Below, piece by piece: positions 1 to 9,103 of a stretch of DNA of 64,000 nucleotides. The stretch spans positions 62,001 to 126,000 of the forward strand of contig JANQGG010000015.1 of assembly GCA_028277445.1 (NCBI GenBank). Direction: 5' to 3'. Within the stretch, counting starts at the first letter, position 1. Each line of letters opens with the position of its first letter. The DNA comes from Chloroherpetonaceae bacterium. Its GTDB lineage: Bacteria; Bacteroidota; Chlorobiia; Chlorobiales; Chloroherpetonaceae. A model generated the notes under the pieces. The model searched no databases and was not told the DNA's origin. It saw nothing but the letters and a program-made list of their open reading frames with translations. The position numbers were made by a program, and so were the translations under genes.

Positions 1-201
1 GGTATCGATGGCATGGATCATTTCGTAGGTTTCTTCGAGCGTTAAATGCACCAGCGAATCCGGCGTTTGCTTTTTATCCCAAGGGCACTCCTTGCGTAAA
101 ATCTCCACTATTGTATTTAATCGCTCAAATTTATCACCCAGTTTATTGGGAGTATTTTGCTGCAAGTCTTTTTTTTGATTTTCTGTAGATGGTAACGGCA
201 T
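1..201 (-). CDS. mazG: Nucleoside triphosphate pyrophosphohydrolase MazG, N-terminal part
   Basis: This is the 5' part (67 codons) of a gene running off the left edge of the window. The start ATG is at 199-201 on the minus strand. The visible peptide has the MazG signature: a leading helix with LRKECPWDKKQTPDSL, then LTLEETYEMIHAID. The CPWD-x-x-QT segment and the EE-x-YE metal-binding helix are typical of the all-alpha NTP pyrophosphatase fold. MazG enzymes hydrolyse NTPs or dNTPs to NMPs and pyrophosphate, and are linked to house-cleaning and (p)ppGpp control. The N-terminal extension of about 20 residues before the domain is polar. The rest of the protein, including the second MazG repeat if present, is outside the window. 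Confidence 0.85.
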   Translation of the reverse strand, partial: MPLPSTENQKKDLQQNTPNKLGDKFERLNTIVEILRKECPWDKKQTPDSLVHLTLEETYEMIHAIDT

Positions 202-234
202 AATAAAAAGAAGTATAATTACGAATAAACGCCT

Positions 235-918
235 TTATGAATACGGATATTGCTTAAGTCCTTTGAATTCTTGTTGAACCGGGCTTTTCAAAGCTTTAGG
301 GCGAAAGGCCAAAATACTGCGATCATTCACCGTTGGATACGACCAGGCTTTATCGAAAATAAATTGAGGGACGGTGCGTCCGGCTGATGGCGGCGGTCCC
401 GGATCATGCAAATGCACCATTTGGCCTTCAAATCCATACACCAAAACAAAATGACCGGCATAGCCCGGTTTTTCATTTAAGGCGTTGAGGTTAATCCCGC
501 AAACCAGCAAAAATCCTTCACGTAAAAGCGATCTAATGTGAGAAAAATCCGGCGGCTGCGTTTGGTTTATATATGGCGCATACGTGGCTGCCACTTTTCG
601 CTCGTAGGGAATATCACTGTGAAAAATCAATATGGATGCGTCTTTTAATCCATAACGTTCGATCAAATACATTTCGCCTTTATCAGCAAATTGTTGATAG
701 TCGAATGGATCCCAATACCTGACATCAAAACCCTGTTTTTGCATCTGAATCATTCCAAGGAGCGACCATGTCCATTTCCAGGAGCGTTTCCCGGTAAGCT
801 TATCCAAGTCGTTCCAGGAATACTCACGGTTCGGATAGAAATAGTTCAACACCATCTTAAGGCAACACTGATAGCAATGGGTATCATCTGGATTTGGGAA
901 AAATGGAACGCCAATCAT
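235..918 (-). CDS. C39-like cysteine peptidase family protein
   Basis: A 227-residue protein with the layout of peptidase C39-like (papain-fold) domains. A Gln-Cys pair lies near the N-terminus (YQCC, residues 16-19, likely catalytic Cys18). It is followed by GHFVLVYGF with His156, then HLHDPG with Asp172. The spacing Cys - about 140 residues - His - 16 residues - Asp suits a complete catalytic triad. There is no signal peptide or transporter domain, so it is not a peptide-exporting C39 ABC transporter. The start lies 33 bp upstream of mazG in the same direction, so the two could be co-transcribed. The substrate is unknown. Family assignment comes from motifs only. Confidence 0.75.
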   Translation of the reverse strand: MIGVPFFPNPDDTHCYQCCLKMVLNYFYPNREYSWNDLDKLTGKRSWKWTWSLLGMIQMQKQGFDVRYWDPFDYQQFADKGEMYLIERYGLKDASILIFHSDIPYERKVAATYAPYINQTQPPDFSHIRSLLREGFLLVCGINLNALNEKPGYAGHFVLVYGFEGQMVHLHDPGPPPSAGRTVPQFIFDKAWSYPTVNDRSILAFRPKALKSPVQQEFKGLKQYPYS

Positions 919-1072
919 ACATGTTAAAAATCCAAAGTTTTAAACAATTAGGTATATAGTAGCATGGCTAATTCCCAATAATGAAAAAATGGATTTGAGA
1001 GTGTTAATTTTTTGGAAATTATAAATATTAATTAATGTTGAGGCATCTGAAATAATTCCATGACATTTTATC

Positions 1073-2104
1073 TTAATAAAACATGGTATTAGAAAGATGT
1101 TGCAATGAAATATCAAGGTATTTAGGATTTGAAATCATTGATCGTTTCCGATCACTCCATTCTTCAAGATTCTTCAATATTAAATTTTTATCTAAACTGT
1201 TATGTTTTTGCGATATATAGTCTATTGAAGAAAGCAATTCTAAAGCAAAATCAGAATAAAATCCATTTAGAAAATCAATGGTCTTTAATGCAATTGATTT
1301 TAATTCCGGTTTGGTTTCAATGTATTCTTTAACCTCATTATAACCATCTGCAACTAATGTTAAAGGCTCAAAAGGCTTTTTGTTCATATCACTAAACCCA
1401 ACAATATAACTGCCATTTAATGCATTCAGAAGGTGTCTAACTTTTCCAGAATAAGGTCCATAGAAATAGGGTTGAAATTTTAGTTTCAAATACTTGCTAG
1501 CGCCAAATCTTTGTAAGAAATATGCTACTTTTTCACTAGCAAATTCAGAAACGAATTCACCATTTCTCACTAAGTCATATAAAACATATAAAAGCAATGC
1601 CCTAGCTTCAGTAAGCTTAACACGTTCTTTTTTCAGCTGCTCCTTAATAAACAAGGTTGGTTCATATACCAATATCTCAATATCAATATTTTCCAAATAT
1701 TGGCTTATTAGCTTCTTAACTTTTTCCCATTCTAAACCCCCATTACCCGAGCCTAAAGGCGGAATAGCAATACTTTGTATCTGATAATCTTTAATAACCC
1801 GATATAAATCTTTCAGACCTTTTTCAATATACTCGTACTCAGATGGCTTTCTCCAATCTCGCTTTGTAGGAAAGTTGATTATAAATTTCTCACCTGTACT
1901 TACATTTCCGTCTTTAGTAACAAATAGTTTTCCAATTTCAATCTGCTTGTTTTTGCAGGCATTATGATACTCATTAAAATTATTTGGGTATGCCTTTTTA
2001 AATTGTAAAGCTATCCCTTTGCCCATAAAACCAACTGTATTAACTGTATTGACAAGCGCTTGTGCGTGACTATCTAAAATATTTCCAGTTAAATATTTAA
2101 TCAT
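1073..2104 (-). CDS. darG: DarG antitoxin: macro-domain DNA ADP-ribosyl glycohydrolase
   Basis: A 343-residue protein. Residues 1-150 form a macro domain (LTGNIL; VNTVGFMGKGIALQF at 21-35; INFPTKRDW at 76-84; PPLGSGNGGLEW at 115-126). This matches DarG, whose macro domain removes ADP-ribose from thymidine in DNA. Lys81 of FPTKRDW corresponds to the catalytic lysine known in DarG. Residues 155-343 form the DarG C-terminal helical region, known to bind and block DarT directly. The gene starts 5 bp after the darT stop, so the two are clearly co-transcribed in toxin-antitoxin order. The pair is probably a phage-defence module; this role is known for the family and inferred here. Confidence 0.93.
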   Translation of the reverse strand: MIKYLTGNILDSHAQALVNTVNTVGFMGKGIALQFKKAYPNNFNEYHNACKNKQIEIGKLFVTKDGNVSTGEKFIINFPTKRDWRKPSEYEYIEKGLKDLYRVIKDYQIQSIAIPPLGSGNGGLEWEKVKKLISQYLENIDIEILVYEPTLFIKEQLKKERVKLTEARALLLYVLYDLVRNGEFVSEFASEKVAYFLQRFGASKYLKLKFQPYFYGPYSGKVRHLLNALNGSYIVGFSDMNKKPFEPLTLVADGYNEVKEYIETKPELKSIALKTIDFLNGFYSDFALELLSSIDYISQKHNSLDKNLILKNLEEWSDRKRSMISNPKYLDISLQHLSNTMFY

Positions 2105-2109
2105 AATCC

Positions 2110-2763
2110 TTAATAGTAGGCGTTAGGAATGATTTTTATCCTGTCCTCATTAATTCCATAATCCATTAATTTCTTTTTTGCATCTTTATCGTAACAACTA
2201 AAACCTATTATAAAATCTGGTGGTATATCATTTTGCACAAGAAATTCAGCTTGCTTTTTTCGTTTAATATCAAGGTTTTCAACACCTCCCCAATATATAG
2301 ATTTTACAGCGTCCCAATCTATAATCTCCGGAAGGTTTTGAATTTGTGAACTATTATAAAAAGAAGTTAAATTATCGGTTGCATGACCATCAGAAAAGTA
2401 GTAAGTCAAAACTGAATTAACAATTTTTTCGACAGAACATGCAAGGTATATTATATCTTGAGGCTTGGTAGCTTTATCAACGAAATTTCCTCCATTTTGG
2501 ATAACATATAGCATTGGCATTTTCACACCAAAGTAAAAAGGAATAAAATCACCTAATAAAATAGTTTCAATTGATTCAAAAAAATTCCCGTTATCAACTT
2601 GTACTTTCTTTGTTTTTCTAGTTCTGATCAAACTTGTATCACCAATCCCAATAAAATTCGGATTAGAATTAGGTGAATTGCTCTGGGTTAAACCATGCTT
2701 TAGAATATGTGGGATATTCTCAACATGGGACATTCTATATATTTTTATCTGTCTTAATTCCAT
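2110..2763 (-). CDS. darT: DarT toxin: DNA thymidine ADP-ribosyltransferase
   Basis: A 217-residue protein of the DarT (DUF4433) family, full length. The N-terminus IYRMSHVENIPHILKHGLT carries the NAD-site histidine (His13). The NFIGIGDTSLIRTR segment and FIPFYFGVKMPMLYVIQNGG follow in the usual order. The catalytic glutamate lies in KRKKQAEFLV (about residue 173). DarT enzymes attach ADP-ribose from NAD to thymidine in single-stranded DNA, which stalls replication. The layout resembles the DarT2 group (TNTC-type targets), but target sequence cannot be read from the gene. It is directly followed by darG. The MarC gene upstream ends 11 bp before the darT start, so read-through from it is possible. 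Confidence 0.93.
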   Translation of the reverse strand: MELRQIKIYRMSHVENIPHILKHGLTQSNSPNSNPNFIGIGDTSLIRTRKTKKVQVDNGNFFESIETILLGDFIPFYFGVKMPMLYVIQNGGNFVDKATKPQDIIYLACSVEKIVNSVLTYYFSDGHATDNLTSFYNSSQIQNLPEIIDWDAVKSIYWGGVENLDIKRKKQAEFLVQNDIPPDFIIGFSCYDKDAKKKLMDYGINEDRIKIIPNAYY

Positions 2764-2774
2764 TCAATAGGTAT

Positions 2775-3431
2775 TTATTCACCCAACTTCATTTTTTCAA
2801 ACTCCAATACTGCACCGCCAATACCTTGAATCAGCATCTGTACGCCAATAACAGCTAAAATCAATCCCATCAAACGAGTAATTACTTTAATACCATTGTG
2901 ACCGATATATTTCACAAAGCGTTCGCCTGAAATAAAAAACACGTAGCTGATGACGCAAAGCAAGAAAAACGAACCCACTGTAACCATAAAATCTATAGCG
3001 CCTCCTGCTGCAAAGTTCATCGCTGTGGCTATGGTTCCCGGACCTGCGAGAATAGGCATGGCAAGCGGTGAAATTGCCACTTCCATTTTATCTTCCAATG
3101 TTTTTTGATTATCCTCACGACTTGGATGCTGAACTGACGAATGCTCGCCACCTTGTAACATGTGATATCCCACTAGCGCAACCAAAACGCCTCCCATAAT
3201 CCGAAATGCTGAAAGAGTAATCCCAAAAAGTTCAAAAATCAACTTTCCTGCTGCTGCAAAAACAACAATAATGACAAAACTTAAAAGAAGCGCTTTTGCC
3301 GCAATTTTTCGCCGAGCTTGGGGATCATCATCTACTGTAAGTCCCAAAAATACCGGGGTGTTTGCAATTGGATTCATGATGGCGAAAAATCCCATGAATA
3401 CTGAAAATGCATGCGTTATAAAAGAATCCAA
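2775..3431 (-). CDS. MarC family integral membrane protein (first of two)
   Basis: A 218-residue inner-membrane protein of the MarC/UPF0056 family with about six hydrophobic segments. It has the family signature FAIMNPIANTPVF near residue 20 and ILAGPGTIATAM near residue 130. The substrate is not established for the family. The start is a TTG at 3429-3431, supported by an AAGGAG ribosome-binding site about 9 bases upstream; the first ATG would cut into the first helix. A paralogue lies at 15708-16307. The last third contains the VITRLMGLILAVIGVQML segment shared with the paralogue. Confidence 0.9.
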   Translation of the reverse strand: MDSFITHAFSVFMGFFAIMNPIANTPVFLGLTVDDDPQARRKIAAKALLLSFVIIVVFAAAGKLIFELFGITLSAFRIMGGVLVALVGYHMLQGGEHSSVQHPSREDNQKTLEDKMEVAISPLAMPILAGPGTIATAMNFAAGGAIDFMVTVGSFFLLCVISYVFFISGERFVKYIGHNGIKVITRLMGLILAVIGVQMLIQGIGGAVLEFEKMKLGE

Positions 3432-3689
3432 AATTACAGTCTCCTTAATAAAGCGCGTTTATCACTATTTAATAATTGCTTTTCAACAATTATAAATAGT
3501 AACATGTGAGGATGTTAGTAAAGATAAAAATAGCACGCTGACGCAAAATCTAACAAATAATCATTGCATTTAATAATGCATATGGATGTTGAACGCTTTT
3601 GGAGAAAAGAAAACAAATTGAATTAAGTTGGTTGATATTCAAATAAACAGTTTATGTTTGATTTTACCATTTCAATAAAATTTTGACTA

Positions 3690-5141
3690 ATGAACAATTT
3701 TATTTGCCGCGAAGATAGCAAACATCCTCCAGGCGCGCCTTTGCAACAATTAGAGCCTATTGCTGCCGTTGCTACGCCGGTTGGCGAAGGCGCTATTTCT
3801 ATTGTTCGCATGAGCGGGGAAGGCATTTTAAATATTGGCGATAAGGTTTTTCAGAAAACGACCCATCCACAGTTTTCATTCAACGTTGCTAAAACCCATA
3901 CGGCTCATGTTGGCAATATCATCAATCAATCCAATCAGATGATTGATGAAGTTGTGGCTGTTTTATACAAAACCCCAAACTCATACACAACAGAAGATAG
4001 TATTGAATTTAACTGCCACGGCGGCGTGATTGTCACGGAAACCGTGTTGCAAACCTTGCTGGAAGCCGGTTGCCGATTGGCTGAACCCGGTGAATTCACC
4101 CGTCGGGCGTTTTTAAATGGCCGGATCGATCTGGTTCAGGCCGAAGCCATTGGGGAAATGATCCATGCCAAAACAACGGCAGCTTATCGCTCAGCAATGG
4201 CGCATTTAAAAGGCGCCTTGTCTGAAAAACTCTCCAAACTTCGCGAGTCCCTGCTTGAAGCTTGTGCGCTTTTAGAATTGGAATTGGATTTTTCCGAAGA
4301 AGACCTTGAGTTTCAAAACCGCGATGAGTTTAAACATAACCTTTCAGCCATGCTGGAAGAGCTTGAGGCGCTCGCTGATTCGTTCAATTATGGTAAGTTT
4401 GTCAGCGAAGGAATTTCAACGGCAATAATCGGGCGACCCAATGCCGGCAAATCCACCCTACTCAATGCTTTGCTGGGTAAAGATCGCGCCATTGTGAGCG
4501 CTATCCCCGGAACCACTCGCGATTACATTGAAGAGCGATTCGTGCTGGAAGGGCTGCTTTTTCGGTTGATCGATACCGCCGGTTTGCGTCAATCGGCTGA
4601 TGAACTGGAATCGGAAGGCATAAAACGCAGCTATGAAAAAATTGAAGAAGCCGATTTAATTCTCTACGTGCATGACGGCCAAAACCCGCTTTCCGAGGTT
4701 GAAACTGAGGAAATCCGCCAATTACAAAAACGCTCGCCCCATGCCAAGTTTCTGCTTCTGTGCAATAAATCCGATAAACTTCAATCAAAAAACAATCCAA
4801 AGCTTAGCGGACTAACCTCTGGTATTAAACCTATTCAAATTTCTGCCTTAACCCAATTGGGCTTTGATGAATTGAAATCGGAAATGAAAACAGTGGCTTC
4901 GGGCATGGATGCGATTCAGGAGGGGAGTGCGATTGTCACCAATCAACGACACGCCGAGGCTATTCGGCTAGCTATCGAGCGTTTAAAGGTTGCCCAGTCC
5001 CTTGCCAAAGAAGACGCTGAAACCGAGCTTATTACATCCGATCTGCGCGATGCGTTGCACCAAATCGGAAGCATCATTGGGCAAGTCACCACAGACGACA
5101 TACTAAACCATATCTTTGAGAAGTTTTGTATTGGGAAGTGA
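3690..5141 (+). CDS. mnmE: tRNA uridine-5-carboxymethylaminomethyl modification GTPase MnmE
   Basis: A 483-residue MnmE. With MnmG it installs the carboxymethylaminomethyl group at wobble uridine 34 of several tRNAs. The N-terminal folate-binding domain begins with AAVATPVGEGAISIVRMSG (about residues 25-43). The G domain sits in the helical domain: GRPNAGKST at about 247, DTAGLR at about 295, and NKSD later. The conserved C-terminal FCIGK motif with its essential cysteine closes the protein. Compared with typical MnmE (about 450-460) there are about 22 extra N-terminal residues before the first conserved strand, so a later start is possible, but no better ribosome-binding site is visible. Its partner mnmG is at 28.0 kb. 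Confidence 0.96.
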   Translation: MNNFICREDSKHPPGAPLQQLEPIAAVATPVGEGAISIVRMSGEGILNIGDKVFQKTTHPQFSFNVAKTHTAHVGNIINQSNQMIDEVVAVLYKTPNSYTTEDSIEFNCHGGVIVTETVLQTLLEAGCRLAEPGEFTRRAFLNGRIDLVQAEAIGEMIHAKTTAAYRSAMAHLKGALSEKLSKLRESLLEACALLELELDFSEEDLEFQNRDEFKHNLSAMLEELEALADSFNYGKFVSEGISTAIIGRPNAGKSTLLNALLGKDRAIVSAIPGTTRDYIEERFVLEGLLFRLIDTAGLRQSADELESEGIKRSYEKIEEADLILYVHDGQNPLSEVETEEIRQLQKRSPHAKFLLLCNKSDKLQSKNNPKLSGLTSGIKPIQISALTQLGFDELKSEMKTVASGMDAIQEGSAIVTNQRHAEAIRLAIERLKVAQSLAKEDAETELITSDLRDALHQIGSIIGQVTTDDILNHIFEKFCIGK

Positions 5142-5228
5142 TCCGGCAAAGTAAAAGATACCAACTTCTATATACCAAGGGTAAAATAACAATCTAAACC
5201 TAAACAAGAGGGCAGGGGACGCAAGGTG

Positions 5229-8200
5229 TTATTCCCCAGTATTTTCAAGGAAGCCGTTTAGCAAGGCTTCCGCCTCTTCGGTCGTTTTCCCTAAGAGTTC
5301 GCCGATTTTTTTCGGAATCGTGCTATCTTTGCTCTCCCGCCATATGTATGCCAAGGCACGTAACACAACCTCCAAACTGTATTGATCCTGGTACTGAACC
5401 AAAATTTCAGCCGCTTCTAATACATATTGCGCAGCCGCCTCCCACTGCCTCTGTTTCGCCGCCACTACCCCTAAATGGTGAAATGTTCTAGCTTGCGAGT
5501 AGCGATCATTTGACTCTATGCAGATTTTTAAGGCCTTTTTAAAATAGTCTTCTGCCAATTCCCAATTACCCTGTTCCTCTGCAACTCTTCCCAAGTTGTG
5601 CATTGTTTTTGCCTGCGAGTATCGGTCATTATTTTTAATAAAAATATCCAAGGTCTCTTTGTAATAACTTTCTGCAATATCCCACTCTTGTTGTTCTTGT
5701 GCTACTCTTCCAAGTTGGTTCAAAGTTTGAGCTTGCAAGTACTGATCATTTAATTCAATGAATATTTTCAAGACCTCTTTGTAATAGTATTTGGCCGATT
5801 CCCAATGACCAAGTTCTTCATCAATTCTTCCCAAGTTGTGCATTGTTTTTGCTTGCGATTTGCTTTCACCATATTCAATGTAGATTTTCAAAGCATCTTT
5901 AAAATAGCCTTCAGCCTCTCTCCACTGGAGCTGTTTATGCTCCACCAGCCCCAATTGGAATAATATACCTGATCTTAAAATTGCTTTTTTCTTAGTAGTG
6001 TAGATTGAAAGTTTATCTAATAGATGTAATGCGCGTTTATACTCTCTCGTTGCTAGTGGATATTGCATAAGTGAAAGATGAAACTTTGCTATGTAATCAA
6101 TAGTTCCAATAAATTCAGGACCGATATTGCTTTTTAAAAGCTCTGCTGGATAACGTTTAAGTTCAGCCAGTACAAAATTTCCCAATTCCAATCCCTGCTG
6201 GTGGGCTTTTTTGGTTTCAAGATAACTGGAAATAGGAAAATAGATTAATGTAAATGATGTTTGATGTTTAAGAGCTATCTTCAACGCGGATAATAAATTC
6301 TCATACTCGATCTCAATTAGATATATCCCTTCCTGCTTCTCCTGAGCTTTTATTGATACAATTTTGCCCCATAAAAAATCACCAATCCCGTTATAATACT
6401 CACGAAAAGCAATTTCTATCGCCTCTTTGTGTTTTGACAAAGCGGCATCATTCAAACGGGTTTTTAAGAAGTAGGGGAAAATGGGCTGCAAGGTTAGGTA
6501 CCCCATTTCACGGAAGTTTTCATGAGGCTGAAGCAAACCCCAATTTAAGGCTTCCTGTAATACATGCTCCCATTTATCATAAGGTAGTTTGGCAAGAGCG
6601 GGTTGGGCTTTTAACTGCTCAGAATACTGCGGTAGCCAGTTGATATTAACCACACCGGTGAAGGGAGCGAGGCATAATAGCAAGGTTTGCGCCGCTTCGG
6701 AGAGGTTGCTGTGAGAATACTGAATGCACTTGAGAATGCTCTGCGTTTTGGAGGCCGCTTCCGTTTGATTATCCAAATTCACATCCGCCGCCTGCAATCG
6801 CGCGATGATTTCCGCCGGCGTCGCTTGTGATAGATTGGATAGCACCACCTCCATCGCCAAGGGATAACCGCCCAAGAGCTTGAGCAGGTGGCGGAAATCG
6901 GCTTGATGTTCGGCTTGTTCGGGATAGCGCGGCGCATGTACATTTTTCAGAACGGCTTCGGTCAGTTCGGTTTGGGCTTCGTAATCCAGGCCGCGCAACT
7001 CGTATATCTCGCTCGCGCGCAGCGGGTCGTCCCGAAGCCACGCTTCGCCGCTACGAGAACCGAGCAAAAGAAGCGTGCGACCGCCGATGAGTTTCTGCAA
7101 AAATTCGCGCAACTCGGTTTGCGCTTCAACCGGCAACGTGTTTTGAACGGCCAAAGGCTCGCCGGTAACGGATTCTAGGTTGTCCAGCACCAGCAAATGT
7201 CGTGTACTTTTCAGGCCGCGCAGGACTGCCGCCCGGTCGTCCTTAAATCTACCCGAAAGCTTCAGCCCCGATTGCTCGCCGATTGTATTCACGATTTCCG
7301 GCAGATGATAGGCCTTTTTATCGTAACCGAAATAAAACACCTGCTCCGTAAAATGGGTCTTTTGCCACCACCAACCCAAGTGGTGCAGCAGCGTGGTTTT
7401 GCCTGCGCCGCCCATTCCGCGAACTAGCAGGATGTTTCGCCGCGAAAGCAACCGGTTTTCGATTTCCAAAATATCCACGTCGCGCCCCACAAAGCCGTAG
7501 GTGGTGCGCGGCGGGGCGTAGGTCGCACTATCGACTGCGGCCTCACCCTTGAAGGCGGTGCGGTCAAACTTGGGCGCACGGTTTTGATAAACGACCAGCA
7601 GCATCCAGTCTTCCAGCAAGATTTCCTGACCGAAGGCAGCCCTCCGCCGTTTGTCGTGATAAAGTTCCAACCGCGCCCGACGGATGGCGGTAGCCGGCTC
7701 CAACTTGTCCAACAACCGGCCGTAAAGCTCGGTCATCATCAACTGCGCCGCCGAAACCGTCACCGAATAGCCCATCGCCACCACCAACTGAGCGCCGGCC
7801 TCGAGCATCCGGCTGCCCAAACCGGTTTCCACTTCCCCTACCTGCTTACCGGACTGGCAGGCATTGAGGATGATAATCGGAATTTGGCGAGAATCGAACA
7901 GCTTGACCAAATCATCGTCGGAAACCGGGTTCGCACCTTCATCGGAATTGAAAAATAGGAAAGCCTTCAGCCCCTGATATTCCGTTATGGGCTTTTGGGC
8001 GTAACCGCTGCGGAACAAGTATCGCTCCTGCCTATGATTCTTTGAAAATTTTTGATAGTCTTCATAAATCAGCAAGCCGCCATGCAAATCCAGATGAATA
8101 ATATGATAATAGCCGTCGCCGTGTTCGTCCCGCGTGTCTTCCAAGTGCTCGACCAAAGCCTCAAACGTGCCGGGGCGCACCATGTCGATTTGAGCAGGAA

Positions 8201-8759
8201 CTTTGGCGATTTCCAACGCCTCAACCAGCGGGCGGGAGATGGTTCGGTATCCGACATCCTCTTTGTCGTGCGGTCTTGCAGTGACGAGCAAAACCCGCAA
8301 TAGCGGCGCCGGTTTAACATCGGCGCGATATGTGACCGGCGTCTTATTCTTGCGCACAACGTTTTTTTCAACTGATAATGGGCGTTGTTGATTCGGGTCG
8401 TGCAACGCCTCCCAATGCAAGGCATGAAATTCAGGCGTACCGACAATGACGAGTTGAAACTCCTTTTGCCGAAACCGCTCATATTCAATAATCACATCGC
8501 GATTGGCGGCAAAGACTTGTTTAAAGAGTGCCTCGCCATACAGCCGAATGCTTTCCGCCGCTTCTTTTGCGCGATGCTTATCGGTGAAGGGAAAGTTCAA
8601 CCATTCTTCAAAATACCATTCCAATCGTTTGTCATCTTCCTTGGAAAAGGGATTGGTGATTGAAATCTCATAAGCTTCGCCCTCGTTGCCAAACTGAACG
8701 GTGGCGGCAAAACCGTCTTTATTTTTACCGACTTCTCTTATGATGATCTGAACAGACAC
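5229..8759 (-). CDS. CHAT protease - STAND ATPase - TPR multidomain protein
   Basis: An 1176-residue protein built like bacterial NLR-type conflict sensors. Residues 95-395 form a CHAT (caspase-like) peptidase with IIHLDLHGG (likely catalytic His226) and IILNACQSG (catalytic Cys301). Residues about 420-760 form a STAND/NB-ARC-like ATPase with Walker A RGMGGAGKTT (447-456) and Walker B LLVLDNLE (522-529). The C-terminal third is a TPR array of at least five 40-residue repeats (pattern AKTMHNLGRVAEEQ...W..AE.YFK.AL), the usual sensing region. The start is a GTG at 8757-8759 behind AAAGGAG. A small membrane protein gene lies 26 bp upstream in the same direction. The domain plan predicts ligand-triggered proteolysis, probably abortive defence; the trigger and substrate are unknown. 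Confidence 0.9.
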   Translation of the reverse strand: MSVQIIIREVGKNKDGFAATVQFGNEGEAYEISITNPFSKEDDKRLEWYFEEWLNFPFTDKHRAKEAAESIRLYGEALFKQVFAANRDVIIEYERFRQKEFQLVIVGTPEFHALHWEALHDPNQQRPLSVEKNVVRKNKTPVTYRADVKPAPLLRVLLVTARPHDKEDVGYRTISRPLVEALEIAKVPAQIDMVRPGTFEALVEHLEDTRDEHGDGYYHIIHLDLHGGLLIYEDYQKFSKNHRQERYLFRSGYAQKPITEYQGLKAFLFFNSDEGANPVSDDDLVKLFDSRQIPIIILNACQSGKQVGEVETGLGSRMLEAGAQLVVAMGYSVTVSAAQLMMTELYGRLLDKLEPATAIRRARLELYHDKRRRAAFGQEILLEDWMLLVVYQNRAPKFDRTAFKGEAAVDSATYAPPRTTYGFVGRDVDILEIENRLLSRRNILLVRGMGGAGKTTLLHHLGWWWQKTHFTEQVFYFGYDKKAYHLPEIVNTIGEQSGLKLSGRFKDDRAAVLRGLKSTRHLLVLDNLESVTGEPLAVQNTLPVEAQTELREFLQKLIGGRTLLLLGSRSGEAWLRDDPLRASEIYELRGLDYEAQTELTEAVLKNVHAPRYPEQAEHQADFRHLLKLLGGYPLAMEVVLSNLSQATPAEIIARLQAADVNLDNQTEAASKTQSILKCIQYSHSNLSEAAQTLLLCLAPFTGVVNINWLPQYSEQLKAQPALAKLPYDKWEHVLQEALNWGLLQPHENFREMGYLTLQPIFPYFLKTRLNDAALSKHKEAIEIAFREYYNGIGDFLWGKIVSIKAQEKQEGIYLIEIEYENLLSALKIALKHQTSFTLIYFPISSYLETKKAHQQGLELGNFVLAELKRYPAELLKSNIGPEFIGTIDYIAKFHLSLMQYPLATREYKRALHLLDKLSIYTTKKKAILRSGILFQLGLVEHKQLQWREAEGYFKDALKIYIEYGESKSQAKTMHNLGRIDEELGHWESAKYYYKEVLKIFIELNDQYLQAQTLNQLGRVAQEQQEWDIAESYYKETLDIFIKNNDRYSQAKTMHNLGRVAEEQGNWELAEDYFKKALKICIESNDRYSQARTFHHLGVVAAKQRQWEAAAQYVLEAAEILVQYQDQYSLEVVLRALAYIWRESKDSTIPKKIGELLGKTTEEAEALLNGFLENTGE

Positions 8760-8785
8760 AGGGAGTCTCCTTTCGGATTGGGGGT

Positions 8786-9103
8786 TTATTTTTCCTCCCG
8801 CTTGACAACAAGCAATGGCTTGCCGTCGGGCGTTTCAATGGTTGTAATCGTTACCTTTGCGGAATTTTTTTCAAGGAATTTTTTCTTTAGATATTCGGAA
8901 ATAAAATTTGTAATGACGCCAGCAGGGATACTGACAGCCGCCGCTATCAAAACACCGGTTATTTCCGGCGATAAAAATGTGTTGTTTGAACTTTGTGGTA
9001 CTTCAGCCAGCGACTCTTTGCCAAAAGGACTGTTGTTCCAAGCCTCTACAAATTCACTTGCCAATAATCCCAAATCCGGCTCAAAAGCGATGCGATAGTG
9101 CAT
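8786..9103 (-). CDS. Small single-helix membrane protein, EACC1-like partner of the CHAT-STAND protein
   Basis: A 105-residue protein. The start ATG at 9101-9103 sits just after an excellent AGGAGG site; an upstream in-frame GTG lies inside that site and is unlikely. The first 45 residues form a small polar domain (YRIAFEPDLGLLASEFVEAW). A hydrophobic helix follows (GVLIAAAVSIPAGVITNFI, about residues 51-69), then a basic stretch (EYLKKKFLEK). The tail is a short beta segment, VTITTIETPDGKPLLVV. The order small domain, one helix, 'T.E..DG....V' tail resembles EACC1 (effector-associated constant component 1), described beside CHAT/STAND-type conflict effectors. That match is from memory of the family layout, not a search. 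It is 26 bp from the CHAT-STAND gene and surely in one operon. Confidence 0.8.
   Translation of the reverse strand: MHYRIAFEPDLGLLASEFVEAWNNSPFGKESLAEVPQSSNNTFLSPEITGVLIAAAVSIPAGVITNFISEYLKKKFLEKNSAKVTITTIETPDGKPLLVVKREEK

Noticed and set aside
5450-5930. Regularly spaced repeats that might suggest a CRISPR array
   Set aside because: The repeats are about 120 bp long, in frame and encode TPR units; there are no short repeats with unique spacers.
6353-8663. Several 60-140 codon frames opposite or overlapping the CHAT-STAND gene
   Set aside because: They are shadows of a GC-rich coding region and have no protein-like features.
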